Source: Parvularcula sp038745625 (GTDB lineage: Bacteria; Pseudomonadota; Alphaproteobacteria; Caulobacterales; Parvularculaceae). Taken from it: a DNA stretch of 6,287 nucleotides. The stretch spans positions 1-6,287 of the forward strand of contig JBCDLG010000147.1 in NCBI GenBank assembly GCA_038745625.1, read 5' to 3'. A program made the translations under genes and the position numbers. Position 1 is the stretch's first letter. Each line of letters opens with the position of its first letter. Under the pieces are notes generated by a model, which saw only the letters and a program-made list of their open reading frames with translations, did not search any database and was not told the DNA's origin. Positions 5,609 through 6,287 of this stretch are shown piece after piece.

Positions 5609-6130
5609 ATGATCAAAAGACAGATCGCGGCCGTATGCGCGGCGATATTCGCGTCATCGCTCTGCATTGAGGTCAGCGCACAGACCCAACGCGACAAGTT
5701 TGAGGTCGCCTTTGAAGCCCAAGAAACCCGCCGTCGGGCGATTGTCGCCCAGGGTCTCGAACTCACCGAGGAAGAGGCTGAGAAGTTCTGGCCGCTCTAC
5801 GACGCTTATCGCAATGATGTGAAAGGCGTGGAGCTCCGCTTGGTGCAGAACCTTTCAAGCTTCGCCAACAATTTTGAGACGCTGGACGACGAAATCGCCG
5901 AAGAGCTGATGGGCTCAGCCGTCGATATCGAGGCCGACATGGCGCGGCTTAACCGTGATCATTTCAAACGTGTACGGCGTGTTCTCGAGCCCGTGCACGC
6001 GCTTCGTTACTTCCAGCTAGACCAGTATATCGACACAGCCCAGCGCATGTCCGTCCAGCGTCAGATCCCCCTCGCTGGGACCGATCTGGAAGCACTCTAT
6101 ATGCGTCAGCAAGCGGCTCAGCAGCGGTAG
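5609..6130 (+). CDS. Exported helical protein, Spy/CpxP-like
   Basis: A 173-residue protein with a Sec signal peptide: MIKRQ, a hydrophobic stretch to about residue 20 and a likely cleavage VSA|Q after residue 24. The mature part is almost entirely charged, amphipathic helix. LTEEEAEKFWPLYDAYRNDV (about 52-71) resembles the LTxxQ-type first repeat of the Spy/CpxP periplasmic group, where a loop of this kind precedes a long helix; a second LTxxQ repeat is not obvious. The segment RVRRVLEPVHALRYFQLDQYID (about 122-143) is a further helix with aromatic residues. Start ATG 5609 has AGGGA nine bases upstream. If the resemblance holds, it would act as a periplasmic chaperone or stress sensor, but this is inference. 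It converges on uvrA with 21 bases between the stops. Confidence 0.75.
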   Translation: MIKRQIAAVCAAIFASSLCIEVSAQTQRDKFEVAFEAQETRRRAIVAQGLELTEEEAEKFWPLYDAYRNDVKGVELRLVQNLSSFANNFETLDDEIAEELMGSAVDIEADMARLNRDHFKRVRRVLEPVHALRYFQLDQYIDTAQRMSVQRQIPLAGTDLEALYMRQQAAQQR

Positions 6131-6151
6131 GAGCTCTCCCGCGGTCCACAA

Positions 6152-6287
6152 CTAAGCCGCCTTCTTCTTCCGTGTCCTCGTTCTTGCCCGGCGTTTGGGG
6201 GCTGCGGCGGCCGCTCGCTCCTCATGCCGGTCGAGCACCTCTTTAAGGAACTGGCCGGTGTAGCTGCCGGTGACCTCGGCGACGTCC
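6152..6287 (-). CDS. uvrA: UvrA excinuclease ABC subunit A, C-terminal fragment
   Basis: The last 44 codons of a gene that begins outside the window. The residues DVAEVTGSYTGQFLKEVL match the invariant end of UvrA, which usually reads as a short "...SYTGxFLkxxL" after the second ATPase domain. UvrA is the damage-sensing ABC ATPase that loads UvrB in nucleotide excision repair in the cytoplasm. Past the conserved end there is a 26-residue tail, Ala-rich and then strongly basic (RTRTRKKKAA), which is common in alphaproteobacterial UvrA. The stop is TAG at 6152-6154. No clear terminator hairpin is visible in the 21 bases before the convergent gene. The identification rests on a short segment but a very characteristic one. 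Confidence 0.9.
   Translation of the reverse strand, partial: DVAEVTGSYTGQFLKEVLDRHEERAAAAAPKRRARTRTRKKKAA

Noticed and set aside
6131..6151. Bidirectional terminator between the exported-protein gene and uvrA
   Set aside because: The 21 bases contain no convincing inverted repeat or T-run.
1..6287. Mobile element, integron or attachment site carrying the beta-lactamase
   Set aside because: No transposase, integrase, terminal inverted repeats, attC-like site or target duplication is visible, and composition looks even across the window.

Overview
The window looks like chromosomal DNA of a GC-rich Gram-negative bacterium, most likely an alphaproteobacterium. The basis is GC-rich codon use, Tat-type lipoprotein leaders, a UvrA C-terminus ending in an Ala-rich then Lys/Arg-rich tail, and weak -35/-10 promoters. 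A placement near the marine Hyphomonadaceae/Maricaulales is only a guess. There are eight protein genes. I see no rRNA, tRNA, CRISPR array, insertion sequence or phage gene.

Layout. (1) 1-674, minus: a class A serine beta-lactamase cut by the window edge, with its N-terminal three quarters present. (2) 881-2101, minus: a serine hydrolase of the class C beta-lactamase/DD-peptidase family, transcribed toward the class A gene. Both carry an almost identical twin-arginine lipoprotein signal peptide. (3) 2102-2218: a short divergent control region. (4) 2219-2833 and 2830-3750, plus: an F420-dependent-NADP-reductase-like oxidoreductase, translationally coupled by an ATGA overlap to a six-helix membrane protein of unknown function. 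(5) 3765-4274, minus: a small membrane-anchored protein whose helical tail resembles TerB-like domains. It converges on the membrane protein with a 14-base gap. (6) 4315-5454, minus: a second class C-like serine hydrolase, upstream of gene 5 and probably in its operon. (7) 5609-6130, plus: an exported helical protein resembling the Spy/CpxP group. (8) 6152-6287, minus: the C-terminal end of UvrA, convergent with gene 7.

The common theme is the cell envelope. Three active-site-serine penicillin-recognising enzymes from two families lie within 5.5 kb, together with an exported helical protein and two membrane proteins. The tandem class A/class C-like pair sharing one leader is the most distinctive feature, and suggests both products go folded to the same membrane-anchored periplasmic location. 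The redox/membrane pair and UvrA have no evident link to beta-lactam chemistry. I found no sign of recent horizontal transfer and no clearly new multi-gene system.
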